Shown: positions 52,030 through 62,016, numbered from the stretch's first letter. The stretch: DNA of 64,000 bases from Pedobacter antarcticus (GCF_900112985.1 NZ_FONS01000001.1:493730-557729); one strand, 5' to 3'. A program made the numbers and translations. The notes: generated by a model not told the origin, from the letters alone.

Positions 52030-52743
52030 TTAATTTGTCATTGCTTCTAAGCCTAACTTAGGCCCGTCGCCTGCCTCGATTAGTCCTCTCACCCAAATCG
52101 TATAAATTTTTCCTTTTTCAATCTTAAAATTTTCGAGACTCGCCAGCACATTTGTCCCTCCGGTAGTCTTTATTTCGAATTTTGGATTCACTGCCGGGTC
52201 AACGTTGATGAATCCTGATACTGTTTTAAATGTCTTATTACTTAGTCCTGGGTCTGTTTTTCCTTGCATATATAGATCCAGTGCGGGCGCGTCCGGACTA
52301 AGGTTGGCAAAGCGTATTTTAGCTTTATCTGTTGCTGGAGCAGAAAGATCATCTTCTACCAGAATCACATCACTTTCGGGAGATCTTCCCGTGAATATTA
52401 AAGAATGATAACTGGCCGGTTTAAGGTCATAAGCTACTTTTGCTAATATCACTTCTGAGTCTTTTTTAGAAAATCCAAATTCTCCGGTGCCTGGTTCGGT
52501 GGCAAAATAATTGACTACTGTATTGAAATTTAAGACATTGGTGGTACCCGTCTTGTTGCCATTAATATAAAATGATAATTCACTTGCACCTGGTGAAGAT
52601 ATCAATATCGCAAGTTTTGCCTTCTGATCAGGCGAAGAAGCATTATCGTCCTTTTTTTTGCAGGCGGTAAACGCCGATACAGCAAGCAGAATCATTATGC
52701 CTTTTTTTAAAAATGTGGTTGTGTAGTTTTTTGTTTCCATCAT
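52030..52743 (-). CDS. DUF4397 lipoprotein
   Basis: A 237-residue lipoprotein with a longish n-region and a signal ending AFTAC (Cys28), followed by KKKDDNASSPDQK, a charged stretch consistent with surface export. Two similar beta domains follow: AKLAILISSPGASELSFYINGNKTG and AKIRFANLSPDAPALDLYMQG, the second being the clear DUF4397 signature (N-L-S-P-D-A-P-x-L-D). The function is unknown. It is divergent from the LacI gene with 143 bases between them. Confidence 0.85.
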   Translation of the reverse strand: MMETKNYTTTFLKKGIMILLAVSAFTACKKKDDNASSPDQKAKLAILISSPGASELSFYINGNKTGTTNVLNFNTVVNYFATEPGTGEFGFSKKDSEVILAKVAYDLKPASYHSLIFTGRSPESDVILVEDDLSAPATDKAKIRFANLSPDAPALDLYMQGKTDPGLSNKTFKTVSGFINVDPAVNPKFEIKTTGGTNVLASLENFKIEKGKIYTIWVRGLIEAGDGPKLGLEAMTN

Positions 52744-52886
52744 TGATCGTGTTGATTGTTTTAAGGAAAACTCCTGTCGAGACCGAAATGCAACAGTGCC
52801 AGCTATATTTTATGATGAATTCCTATAATAACCGTATTCCAAATCCTAATAATTATTTCTCATTATTTAGCCATCTTTACGTCGTT

Positions 52887-53927
52887 ATGAAAAAGCAGAA
52901 AAGAACAACTATTTATGATATAGCGAAAAAGCTGAATTTAAATGCTTCTTCTGTCTCCAGAGCTCTGAGTAACAACAGTAATGTGAGCGAAGCTACCCGG
53001 CAATTAATCCTGGCAACTGCGAAAGAACTTAATTACCAGCAAAACAGTATGGCATCGAATCTTCGTAAGGGGCAGAATCAGACCATAGGTGTAATCGTTC
53101 CCCACATTAATCAGAATTTTTTTGCTGACATCATTGCCGGACTGGAAGAAGTAACTTATCAAAAAGGATACAATCTGGTTATCTGTCAGTCCAATGAATC
53201 TTATCTGAGAGAAATTAAGTGTGTAAATACGCTGATTAATCAGCATGTAAGCTGCATTGCGATTTCCATTTGTGCTGATTTTGAAGACGACAGTCATCTG
53301 AGGAACATTAAAGAACATGGTATTCCTCTTATTCAATTTGATAGGGTTACAGATACCCTGGACACTTTTAAAGTTTTAAATGATAACGAGCAGGCGTCAA
53401 TGGAAGCCGTGAGTCATATGATCGAACAGGGTTACAAACGAATTGCACTACTGGAAGGGCCGCAGAACCTTAATATCTTCAGACAAAGAAAAGAAGGTTA
53501 TCTCAAAGCATTGAAAAAACATAACTACCCGCTAGTACCGGAATTAATTAAGGAAAATGCATGGACGAAAGAGCTAGGTGCTGAGTCTACCCGGCAACTA
53601 TTAAGCCTTCCTGAACCTCCAGACGCCATTTTTGCATCTACCTCTGACTTCTCCGCATTAGGTGTCTTAGAGGTAGCAACAAAAAAAGGCTTGAAAGTAC
53701 CAGAAGAACTCGGAATCTGTGGCTATTCTAATGAGCCATTTACAGAAATAACAAGCCCCTCTATAACTACGATTGATCAGTACAGTGTGAGCATGGGTAA
53801 AGCTATAGCTAATCTATACTTCCAGGAGATCGATTTTATGGACAATGGAAGCCACCCGCAAACGGTGAGTATTAAGCCTCAATTAATCGTCAGATCATCG
53901 ACACTCAGGAATAAAAACCGGGTTTAA
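52887..53927 (+). CDS. LacI-family transcriptional regulator
   Basis: A 346-residue repressor-type regulator. The ATG at 52887 is chosen because the helix-turn-helix begins at once (TTIYDIAKKLNLNASSVSRAL); the 58 extra codons upstream are not protein-like. The hinge region is ELNYQQNSMASNLRKGQ. The periplasmic-binding-like effector domain (about 65-340) begins TIGVIVPHINQNFFADIIAGLEEV and ends with STSDFSALGVLEVA and YSNEPFTEITSPSITTIDQ. It adjoins the GH95 fucosidase (convergent, 4 bases between stops) and likely controls carbohydrate genes. Its ligand is unknown. Confidence 0.93.
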   Translation: MKKQKRTTIYDIAKKLNLNASSVSRALSNNSNVSEATRQLILATAKELNYQQNSMASNLRKGQNQTIGVIVPHINQNFFADIIAGLEEVTYQKGYNLVICQSNESYLREIKCVNTLINQHVSCIAISICADFEDDSHLRNIKEHGIPLIQFDRVTDTLDTFKVLNDNEQASMEAVSHMIEQGYKRIALLEGPQNLNIFRQRKEGYLKALKKHNYPLVPELIKENAWTKELGAESTRQLLSLPEPPDAIFASTSDFSALGVLEVATKKGLKVPEELGICGYSNEPFTEITSPSITTIDQYSVSMGKAIANLYFQEIDFMDNGSHPQTVSIKPQLIVRSSTLRNKNRV

Positions 53928-53931
53928 TAAT

Positions 53932-56406
53932 TTACTGACTAATTTTAAACTTATAGGTTTTACCGGGTTTAGTATCCACCTCGTAAAGTAAGGTATCTTT
54001 AATTTCAGCAGGTCGCAGACCCGCAGTTGCTGAAATAATAGCAGGCTTTACCTCCAGAGACTGAAAGAATGGATTTGGATTATTACCTGCGGCTACTGCC
54101 AATTTTCTTCCTTTGATCTGGTTAGGAACACGCAACCGGCATTTACCTCCTAAAGTAGATTTTATAACGACTTCATACAGATGGCCGTCTTTCCATACCA
54201 GGCGTTCGATTTCGAATCCGCCACGCGCTCTCAAACCACTAATACTTCCATCTTTCCAGGCATCGGGCAAAGCAGGTAACAAATGAATGGCTTCATCATG
54301 GCTTTGCATCAGCATTTCTGTAATTCCGGCAGTACAGCCAAAATTCCCATCGATTTGAAAAGGCGGATGTGCATCAAACAGATTCGGATAGGTGCCACCC
54401 CCACTGTTTTCTCCCTGATTTACCCCTGCAGGTGTAAGCTGATTAGTTATTAGTTTATAGGCATGGTTCCCATCCTGCAGCCTGGCCCATAAATTCACTT
54501 TCCAACCCATTGACCAGCCGGTGGAAACATCGCCACGCTGTATCATACTATTTTTTGCAGCCTCAAATAATTGAGGAGTATGATAAGGTGAAATCTGTCC
54601 GGCCGGATAAAGACCAAATAAATGGGAAACATGTCTGTGTTTATCATTTGGATTGTCCAGGTCCTGTATCCATTCCTGTAGCTGACCATATTGTCCTACC
54701 TGCATCGGCGGAAGACGCATTCTCATTTTTTTAAGTTTGTCGATTAAAACCACATCAGTGTTTAAGGCTTCTGCAGCACGGATTGTATTGGTAAACAGAT
54801 CGAAAACCAATTGATTATCCATAGTTGTGCCAGCGGCAATCGAGATCTCCTGATGAGATTTAGGTGAGTTCTCAGGCGACATTGACGGACTTACAACCAT
54901 CCAACCCTTTACGGGCTCTTCTACCAGGAAGTCGAGGTAAAACTGCGCCGCTCCCTTTAAAGCTGGATAGACTGTTTTCAGATATTCCCGGTCACCATTG
55001 TAAAGATACTTTTCGAAAAGGTGCCTGCTTAACCAGGCACCGCCCATTGGCCACATGCCGTAATTTATTGCGTCAACCGGACCACTTATACGCCATAAAT
55101 CTGTATTATGGTGCGTAACCCAACCCGCGGCTCCGTACATAACTCTGGCAGTTTCTTTCCCTGTCTCTGAGAGTTCTTTCACCATTTCAATCAGCGGCCC
55201 GTGCATTTCTGAGAGATTTGATTCCTCTGCAGGCCAGTAGTTCATTTCTGTGTTAATATTTATAGTGTATTTACTACCCCAGGGTGGATTCATCTTATTA
55301 TTCCAAATTCCCTGCAAATTTGCCGGCTGCCCTCCCGGCTGTGATGAGGAGATTAGCAGGTAACGTCCAAACTGATAGTAAAGCGCTGCAAGCTGTGGAT
55401 CATTTCCCTTTGCAAATTCTGCGACACGCTGGTCTGTCGGAAGCCCCGCGGAAGGAGTTTTCCCCAGATTAATCTGCACCCTGTTAAAATACTTTTGATA
55501 AGCAGTTATATGATCTTTCGATAACCGGCGATAACTCTTCTGCATTACCGCATGCAAATACGCAGCATTTTTCGTTTTTTCGTCAGCACTGATATCTTTA
55601 TAATTGACAAAATTGGTCGCTATTGAAATATAAACGGTAGCAGAACTTGCCCCGGACACTTTCAAATTCCCATTGTCCGATGAAATCGTACCGCCTTTTT
55701 GCTTTATTCCGACACCAGTTTCGAATTTAACTGCGCCTTTAACCCCATCTTTATCGCTGCTCTGAGCTGACAGGTAAAGTATATTATCTTTTGCAACTAT
55801 AACTTTGGAATTATGTTCACTCAGCAAGGAGGCTTCAAAAGTCAGGCTACCCGGCTTATCTGCTGTCAAGTGAATTATAATAGCCTGATCCGGAACAGAA
55901 GAAAAAACAGTACGTGTATAAGTGATATTTCCAACCTTGTAGGTAGTCTTAGCAACAGCACTCTCAAGATCAAGCTCCCTGTAATAGCCGGCATAGTTTT
56001 CATGTCCCGGAAAGACTAGCCGGAAATCTCCTGCTGGCTGATACATCATGCCATTAATGCGTTTCGACTGGATATGCTGTGCCGCCATCTTACTGGCCTG
56101 CTGATACTGACCTTCAAAAATAAGTTTTCTTATTTCCGGAAGAGCATTCAGTGCTTCCGGATTGTCATTCCGATTTGGACCGCCGCTCCAGATGCTTGCT
56201 TCGTTTAGACTGATCTGTTCCTGACCCGGGTTACCAAAGACCATTGCCCCCAATCTTCCGTTTCCGACAGGCAACGCAGCTTCCCATACATTTTCGGCCG
56301 GGGCATTGTACCATAGTTTGAGATCGGTGTTTTGTGCGGAGACAGAAATTGTAAGAGAAATAAATATGGTGAAAACCATACCCTTATTTCGGATAGAATT
56401 ATGCAT
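53932..56406 (-). CDS. Secreted glycoside hydrolase family 95 (alpha-L-fucosidase-like)
   Basis: An 824-residue enzyme. The signal peptide ends ISVSAQ near residue 25. The N-terminal beta domain (about 28-260) has LWYNAPAENVWEAALPVGNGRLGAMVFG. The alpha/alpha-barrel follows with NLQGIWNNKMNPPW. Putative catalytic residues align with Bifidobacterium AfcA: Asn383 and Asn385 (NINTEMNYWPAE), Glu512 (SPSMSPENS) and Asp686 (FQIDGNFG). GH95 enzymes remove terminal alpha-1,2-L-fucose by inversion, though some act on L-galactose. A beta domain ends the protein. The LacI regulator is convergent, and GH20 lies beyond one small gene. Confidence 0.94.
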   Translation of the reverse strand: MHNSIRNKGMVFTIFISLTISVSAQNTDLKLWYNAPAENVWEAALPVGNGRLGAMVFGNPGQEQISLNEASIWSGGPNRNDNPEALNALPEIRKLIFEGQYQQASKMAAQHIQSKRINGMMYQPAGDFRLVFPGHENYAGYYRELDLESAVAKTTYKVGNITYTRTVFSSVPDQAIIIHLTADKPGSLTFEASLLSEHNSKVIVAKDNILYLSAQSSDKDGVKGAVKFETGVGIKQKGGTISSDNGNLKVSGASSATVYISIATNFVNYKDISADEKTKNAAYLHAVMQKSYRRLSKDHITAYQKYFNRVQINLGKTPSAGLPTDQRVAEFAKGNDPQLAALYYQFGRYLLISSSQPGGQPANLQGIWNNKMNPPWGSKYTININTEMNYWPAEESNLSEMHGPLIEMVKELSETGKETARVMYGAAGWVTHHNTDLWRISGPVDAINYGMWPMGGAWLSRHLFEKYLYNGDREYLKTVYPALKGAAQFYLDFLVEEPVKGWMVVSPSMSPENSPKSHQEISIAAGTTMDNQLVFDLFTNTIRAAEALNTDVVLIDKLKKMRMRLPPMQVGQYGQLQEWIQDLDNPNDKHRHVSHLFGLYPAGQISPYHTPQLFEAAKNSMIQRGDVSTGWSMGWKVNLWARLQDGNHAYKLITNQLTPAGVNQGENSGGGTYPNLFDAHPPFQIDGNFGCTAGITEMLMQSHDEAIHLLPALPDAWKDGSISGLRARGGFEIERLVWKDGHLYEVVIKSTLGGKCRLRVPNQIKGRKLAVAAGNNPNPFFQSLEVKPAIISATAGLRPAEIKDTLLYEVDTKPGKTYKFKISQ

Positions 56407-56540
56407 AGGCCGTTAATATTATATTTGGTTTCAGCATAAATTAAGCTGACGCAATTAAAAACCTTAATATATCATTAATCGACCTTAAAACGTTAAACTA
56501 AGAAAAACTTGTTCTATTGAGCAGGGCTAAAAAAATAAAA

Positions 56541-56572
56541 ATCAGTCTGCGGCTTTTAAACAACAGACTGAT
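56541..56572 (-). terminator. Intrinsic terminator of the small basic secreted protein gene
   Basis: Arms ATCAGTCTG (56541-56549) and CAGACTGAT (56564-56572). On the minus strand the hairpin runs into T-rich sequence. It lies downstream of the stop at 56608 and upstream of GH95. Confidence 0.65.
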
Positions 56573-56607
56573 CTGAACACATCAAGAATATTTCACATAG
56601 AGATGAT

Positions 56608-56835
56608 CTACATTGGTTTCTGTGCCCTGGAAAGAGTGTCCCAGGTTTTCCGTTTCGTGCTGTCTTTCCAGGTTGAATCCTTTTTACTTTGATTTTTCAT
56701 CTTGGATTTCTTTTTTTGATCATGTCTTTTGGTCGTATCTTGTTTTTTGCGGGTGGTATCCTGTTGTGGAACACTCATCGCAAATGCTGTCCAGCAGAAC
56801 GCTGTCAGCAGCAAAGTGATTAATGACTTTTTCAT
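56608..56835 (-). CDS. Small basic secreted protein (Lys/Asp/Thr-rich)
   Basis: A 75-residue product with a convincing signal peptide (MKKSLITLLLTAFCWTAFA). The mature 55 residues are almost all Lys, Asp, Thr, Ser, Gln and Trp, with repeated DTT-KK and DST-K units (QQDTTRKKQDTTKR, KKDSTWKDSTKRK). No cysteine is present in the mature part, and it should be unstructured. Similar short peptides are found across Sphingobacteriaceae without known function. It has its own terminator. An envelope-associated polycation is one guess. Confidence 0.7.
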   Translation of the reverse strand: MKKSLITLLLTAFCWTAFAMSVPQQDTTRKKQDTTKRHDQKKKSKMKNQSKKDSTWKDSTKRKTWDTLSRAQKPM

Positions 56836-57015
56836 AAGTTCAAAAATTTAGGTGATTTATAATCAACTGGTAAACAGGCACTATACGGAAAGGTTTAAAC
56901 AATTTTAAAAAAAAATAAAAATAACGTTCGAGTAAAATAACGCAAAACAAAGACATCATCAATTTATTCCTTAGTATGAACTTTTTCTTTAAGTGATCGG
57001 ACGCTGAATGAGGAG

Positions 57016-57045
57016 TTGCGTTACCCCCGATAATTACTATATTGG
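57016..57045 (+). promoter_or_regulatory. Possible promoter of the GH20 gene
   Basis: TTG (57016-57018), a 19-base spacer and TATATTGG (57038-57045), one mismatch from the -7 consensus. The GH20 ATG lies 24 bases on. Confidence 0.35.
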
Positions 57046-57068
57046 GATATATAAATCTTTTACCAAAT

Positions 57069-59564
57069 ATGAAAAACCTGATTTTTACTACTTTATTGAT
57101 CCTGTCTGTAATTTCTGTTCAGGCTCAAAGTACAGACCTGGAAATTACCTGGTCCGTTACCGAACCAAACTATCAAAATTCAAACCAGGCGCTTTCAGTA
57201 CTTAAACTTAAAAATCTGGGAGAAACGGATCTTCCGGCATCCGGATGGGTCATCTACTATAACTCCTTAAATGGTAAATTACAGAATCCGGAGAGTGCGC
57301 CGGTGACTATAACTTATATTAACGGAGACTTTTACAGCCTTTCTCCTAAATCGGGCTTTAAAGCTTTAAAACCCGGAGAAGAACTCGATCTTCCTATCCT
57401 CACCCGACAACTCAAAAACTTAACAGACTACCCAAAAGGGTTCTACATTGCGTTCACTGGCACCAAACGGACTTTTCCAGTTAAACTTAAGCAAAACACC
57501 ACAGAAGATCTTAATGCCAGAGATTTAGCGATTGCCCGGTCGGTGTATGATAAGACTGAAAAAACGATGGCTGCCCGCTCAGACAGTTTTTCTCCGATCC
57601 TGCCTACTCCTAAATCTCTGGTCAAAAAGGAAGGTTCTTTTTCACTAAGCGGGCAATCTAACCTGGTTGTACCAAAGGAATTCATTGCTGAGGCAAAGTT
57701 ATTTTTAAATGACCTGCAGGTAGCAACCGGTATCAAACCACAGCTAAATGGAAAAGCAAAAGAAAATCAGATTATTGTACAACTATTAAACACAATTAAA
57801 CCCGAGGCTTACAATCTCCATATCAGTCCAAAAGAAATTAAGATACAAACGGCGACAAAAGCAGGAGTTTTTTACGCATTCCAATCTTTAAAAGCGCTGT
57901 TACCTCTACAAAAAGGAACGGGTTCACCAGCTAACATCGCTATAAATGCACTGGAAATAAATGATGAACCCCGATTTGGACATCGGGCATTTATGATGGA
58001 TATCGCGCGTAATTATCAACCTAAAGACGAGGTCAAAAAACTGATTGAGGCATTGGCATTGTATAAGGTTAACGTATTACATTTCCATATTACTGACGAC
58101 GAAGGATGGAGGCTTGAGATACCTGGTTTACCGGAGCTAACGCAGGTTGGTGGGCACAGAGGACATACCACAGATGAAAATGACCAGATTAACCCTTCTT
58201 ATGGATCAGGGCCAAATCGGGATAACCTGACCGGCAGCGGTTACCTGACTAAAAATGATTTCATCGAAATATTGAAATTTGCGCATGAAAGACATATTCT
58301 TGTTATTCCGGAAATAGAAACTCCCGGGCATGCCAGAGCGGCAATCGTAGCAATGAATGCGCGTTACAACAGATTGATCAAGTCCGGAAATAAAATAGAA
58401 GCCGAAAAATACCTGCTGCGGGATTTGCAGGATAAATCTGTGTACAGATCTGTTCAGGGATTTAAAGATAATGTCATAAACGCAGCTCTGCCCTCTGTTT
58501 ACACTTTTCTTGAAAAGGTAACTGACGAACTGATCGCGATGTATAAAACTGCAGATGCTCCATTAAAAACGATCCACTTCGGCGGAGATGAAGTACCTGC
58601 AGGCGTCTGGGAAAAATCTCCGGTAGTATTATCGCTGATGCGAAAAAATCCTTCAGTTAAAAACACCGGGCAGCTTTGGCCCTATTACTTTAATAAACTG
58701 GACCAGATGTTAAAACGCAAAGGGCTATATCTTTCCGGATGGGAAGAAATCGGCCTTCATAAAGTCAAGGGAAAGATGGTGGTCAATGAAAGGTTTGCTA
58801 AAAGTAATTTCCATACAGATGTCTGGAATAATTTATCCGGTAACGAAGACCTCGCTTACAGACTGGCCAATGCTGGTTACAAAGTAGTGCTGACCAATGT
58901 TACCAACCTCTACCTGGATCTGGCATACAGCAAAAGTTACGCAGAGCCCGGTCAATACTGGGGCGGTTATGTAGATATCGATAAACCGTTCAGCTTTATT
59001 CCTTATAACTACACCAAAAACCAGAAGGAAGATGAACGTGGAAACGCAATTGTCCCTGGTCATTTCAAAAACATGGTACAGCTTACCGAATTTGGAAAGT
59101 CTAATATTGTAGGTATACAAGCACCACTCTGGAGCGAGATTATATTCAGCAAAGAAAGATTCGAATACCTGCTTTTTCCGAAATTATTCGGGCTGGCCGA
59201 AAGAGCCTGGGCACAGGATCCGACATGGGCATTAGAAAAAGATGCAGCAAAATCAGAAGCGCAGTATAATGCTGCGTACCAGTCATTTCTAAACTCCGTT
59301 GGCAACTATGAACTCCCAAGGCTTGATAATCTGTCTGGTGGATTTAATTACCGGATCCCTACTCCCGGACTTAAGGTGGAAAACGGAACATTGTCCGCAA
59401 ACGTTCTTTACCCGGGATTAACCATAGTTTATACAACAGATGGCTCTGACCCTAATGAGAACAGCCAGAAGTATACCGCACCGATCAGCCAGAAAGGAAA
59501 TTATACTTTTAAAACCATAAATGCTAAAGGACGGGGAAGTAACTTAATTAAAGTACAGTTGTAA
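57069..59564 (+). CDS. Secreted beta-N-acetylhexosaminidase, GH20
   Basis: An 831-residue enzyme that releases terminal GlcNAc or GalNAc from glycans or chitin oligomers. The ATG at 57069 opens a proper signal peptide ending SVQAQ near residue 20; an upstream TTG would add nine residues. It has a CHB_HEX N-terminal carbohydrate-binding domain (about 22-165), a GH20b domain (about 175-310), the barrel with HFHITDDEGWRLEIPGLPEL and the catalytic pair Asp507-Glu508 in HFGGDEVPAGVW, and a CHB_HEX_C domain at the end (VYTTDGSDPNENSQKY). This is the chitobiase architecture. It stands alone on its strand. Confidence 0.95.
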   Translation: MKNLIFTTLLILSVISVQAQSTDLEITWSVTEPNYQNSNQALSVLKLKNLGETDLPASGWVIYYNSLNGKLQNPESAPVTITYINGDFYSLSPKSGFKALKPGEELDLPILTRQLKNLTDYPKGFYIAFTGTKRTFPVKLKQNTTEDLNARDLAIARSVYDKTEKTMAARSDSFSPILPTPKSLVKKEGSFSLSGQSNLVVPKEFIAEAKLFLNDLQVATGIKPQLNGKAKENQIIVQLLNTIKPEAYNLHISPKEIKIQTATKAGVFYAFQSLKALLPLQKGTGSPANIAINALEINDEPRFGHRAFMMDIARNYQPKDEVKKLIEALALYKVNVLHFHITDDEGWRLEIPGLPELTQVGGHRGHTTDENDQINPSYGSGPNRDNLTGSGYLTKNDFIEILKFAHERHILVIPEIETPGHARAAIVAMNARYNRLIKSGNKIEAEKYLLRDLQDKSVYRSVQGFKDNVINAALPSVYTFLEKVTDELIAMYKTADAPLKTIHFGGDEVPAGVWEKSPVVLSLMRKNPSVKNTGQLWPYYFNKLDQMLKRKGLYLSGWEEIGLHKVKGKMVVNERFAKSNFHTDVWNNLSGNEDLAYRLANAGYKVVLTNVTNLYLDLAYSKSYAEPGQYWGGYVDIDKPFSFIPYNYTKNQKEDERGNAIVPGHFKNMVQLTEFGKSNIVGIQAPLWSEIIFSKERFEYLLFPKLFGLAERAWAQDPTWALEKDAAKSEAQYNAAYQSFLNSVGNYELPRLDNLSGGFNYRIPTPGLKVENGTLSANVLYPGLTIVYTTDGSDPNENSQKYTAPISQKGNYTFKTINAKGRGSNLIKVQL

Positions 59565-59565
59565 A

Positions 59566-59597
59566 CCGAAATAGACGTGTATACACGTCTATTTCGG
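59566..59597. terminator. 32-base perfect palindrome between convergent genes
   Basis: The segment is its own reverse complement over all 32 bases: CCGAAATAGACGTGT, AT, ACACGTCTATTTCGG. It starts one base after the GH20 stop. It can form a long hairpin acting in both directions, but no T run follows on either side. Confidence 0.55.
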
Positions 59598-59607
59598 CAA
59601 TCTTTAA

Positions 59608-62016
59608 CTACGACAGCCTTTGTTTAATTGCTTCGTATCCTGCATCCCTGTCTCTTTTGCTTTTAACAGAAGATTTGCCGAAGCTATAGCTTACAGACAG
59701 TGCTGCGCTTCTAGTGTCATAGTAATTCATATCAACAATACTCAGTTCGTTTAGCAGTACTTTATACCGGTCTTTATTACTCTTCAATAAGTCCTGTGCG
59801 GATAAAGTGATATTCCACGGGCCCGATGATTTCCTCAACCTTATTTCGGTTTCCAGTCTGTTTCCGATAGCTGTGTTTACAATAGTTACGGGAAAAGTAT
59901 TATTCGCAATTACAGTACAGAAAAGAGATTCCTTTTTAGAAAGCGTAAAAGTTTGATTGGTAGAGATACTCAATAACATTGTCTTGTTATCGATAATCAC
60001 ATCATTCGCATATTTCCCCTTTGATACCACATATCCAGTTAGCGTCGTACCTGTAAATTTCCACCACGGTAAAATCTGGTTATAATAGGTAATCGTATTG
60101 GAATAGCTGTATTTATTCCCGTAGTTAACTTTCTTGTTCGCGATAATATTGCCCGAAGGATTATAAGGAAGTGCATAAAACTCGTCCAGTAACTGGCCAG
60201 CCGCAAACTGGACAGAAAATGTGCCGTTTTGACTACTAAACGTATGATTAAGCTCCTGTCTGTAATATTTAGACGGAGACAAAAATGGATTTCCCTCAAA
60301 ATAAGTCTGATCGGTAGTATAAGTACGAAACGGATTAACATCCCAGTAACCTGGTCGGGTGATTCTGCTGGAGAGCGCAAGCACAAATGATCTGTTCTGG
60401 CTGGTTGTATATTTCAGAAAGGCAGTAGGAAAAACATTAACATAGTTTCTGTCTACTTCCTTTACACCTTCCAGCCATCCTGTTGCAACTGTATTTTCCA
60501 AACGCAACCCCAGCTGATATGACCATTTTGCACTGACCTTATGCTTTATCAGTCCATATAAAGAATTGATATTTTCCTGATACCTGAAAAGATTACTTCT
60601 GCTCAAATCTTTCACCCAGTTATCATCTCCGTTTCTGTTTTCGAAAAGAAGGGTATTATCAATATTGGAGAAGGATAATTTGGACCCAAATTCTACACCG
60701 ACACGTTTATTAACCGGCCATTCAAAATCAACTTTAACCGATTGATTACTGATTTTCTGCGGAGATGCACTTCTAAACCAATCTTCTGTGAACAGTGGTT
60801 GTTGCGTGCCAAGGTCTAAAGCATTCGTCTTACTTACCGAGTTGTTTTTAGCAGTGTATTCCAGTGCATCAAAATCAATGCTGATTTTTTTGCCGGAAGA
60901 ATCCAGTTTGCCCTGGTAGTTCAGGTTAAGCGAGAAAGTCTGTGAACTCAAATTATCCCTGTTATTCGTTTTGCTGAGTGAGTCCGTGTCCGGGTAATAA
61001 TCGCGTCTGAATGCATCCCGCGTTTCCTTGTGCCAGCTACCTGCATAATCAAATAATAAACCGACTACATGATTTTCATTAATCTCACGATCAATTCCAA
61101 GATTCGCACCGGGATATAGGTTCTGAAAATCGGTATTAGAGGTAATATTCCGGTGTAAAAGACTTTTTGTACCGGAGGCAGGATAATATATATCTTTTTT
61201 AAACTCCGGCTGCCTGCTCCGGTTACCCATAGAAAAATCTGAGTATACATTCCATTTCCCCTGACGGTTATTCAAATAGACACTGGCACCCTGCGAATTA
61301 ACGGCAGTCTGCCTGGAACTAAGCACGGTATTCCCGACCAGCCCCTCTTCCTTATTCTTTTTGGTCAGGATGTTAATAATTCCTGCGCCACCTTCTGCAT
61401 CGTATTTGCTCGGTGGTGTAGTTATAACTTCAATTGCATCCAGATTATCTGACGGAATACTGCTTAAATAATTTTTCAGCGCATTACCGCTAAGCACTTT
61501 TCGCTTATTATTAATGTATACAATCGCACCTGAAGTACCGCTGATCTGAATGGTTCCGTCCGAGGAAACATTTACAAGTGGTGTTTTTTCAATAACATCC
61601 CAGATATTGTTTCCGAACACCAGGTCCGTTTCTCCGACATTAAAACGCAGGCGATCAATTTCACGTTGAAAAACAGGCTTTTTGGCTGTTACAACCACTT
61701 CTTTCAGGTCGCCAATACGACGCAGAGAAATATCAGGTAAGGTATTTGCATCGACCACAGCAAGAAAGGTAGTATCCTTAAAAGCTATATTCTTCACCGA
61801 AATAGTATACGCTCCATTTTTAAGATCCGGAAATTGATAATGGCCTAAACTGTCTGTGATAGTATTTCCGATTATCACGTTGCCTTTTTTAATACTGACT
61901 ATTGCCAATTCCACGGGTTCTTTATTTTCGTTGCTAACCTTACCTTTTGAGGATAGTTGAGCTGAGACAGCATGAGGAAGGAGAAGAAGTAATCCCGCTT
62001 GTAGAATTTTGTGCAT
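59608..62016 (-). CDS. TonB-receptor-like outer-membrane beta-barrel protein (OMP_b-brl_3 family)
   Basis: An 802-residue outer-membrane protein. The signal peptide ends HAVSAQ near residue 20. A carboxypeptidase-regulatory-like domain (about 22-100) has GKVSNENKEPVELAIVSIKK, followed by LKEVVVTAKKPVFQREIDRL at the start of the plug and then the NIWDVIEKTPLVNVSSDG, LDAIEVITTPPSKYDAEGG and AGIINILTKKN motifs. The barrel fills the remainder, ending ALSVSYSFGKSS and a basic tail. This group lacks a SusD partner; ligands are mostly unknown, with peptides or metals suggested. A short inverted repeat lies in its leader at 62047-62065. Confidence 0.92.
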   Translation of the reverse strand: MHKILQAGLLLLLPHAVSAQLSSKGKVSNENKEPVELAIVSIKKGNVIIGNTITDSLGHYQFPDLKNGAYTISVKNIAFKDTTFLAVVDANTLPDISLRRIGDLKEVVVTAKKPVFQREIDRLRFNVGETDLVFGNNIWDVIEKTPLVNVSSDGTIQISGTSGAIVYINNKRKVLSGNALKNYLSSIPSDNLDAIEVITTPPSKYDAEGGAGIINILTKKNKEEGLVGNTVLSSRQTAVNSQGASVYLNNRQGKWNVYSDFSMGNRSRQPEFKKDIYYPASGTKSLLHRNITSNTDFQNLYPGANLGIDREINENHVVGLLFDYAGSWHKETRDAFRRDYYPDTDSLSKTNNRDNLSSQTFSLNLNYQGKLDSSGKKISIDFDALEYTAKNNSVSKTNALDLGTQQPLFTEDWFRSASPQKISNQSVKVDFEWPVNKRVGVEFGSKLSFSNIDNTLLFENRNGDDNWVKDLSRSNLFRYQENINSLYGLIKHKVSAKWSYQLGLRLENTVATGWLEGVKEVDRNYVNVFPTAFLKYTTSQNRSFVLALSSRITRPGYWDVNPFRTYTTDQTYFEGNPFLSPSKYYRQELNHTFSSQNGTFSVQFAAGQLLDEFYALPYNPSGNIIANKKVNYGNKYSYSNTITYYNQILPWWKFTGTTLTGYVVSKGKYANDVIIDNKTMLLSISTNQTFTLSKKESLFCTVIANNTFPVTIVNTAIGNRLETEIRLRKSSGPWNITLSAQDLLKSNKDRYKVLLNELSIVDMNYYDTRSAALSVSYSFGKSSVKSKRDRDAGYEAIKQRLS

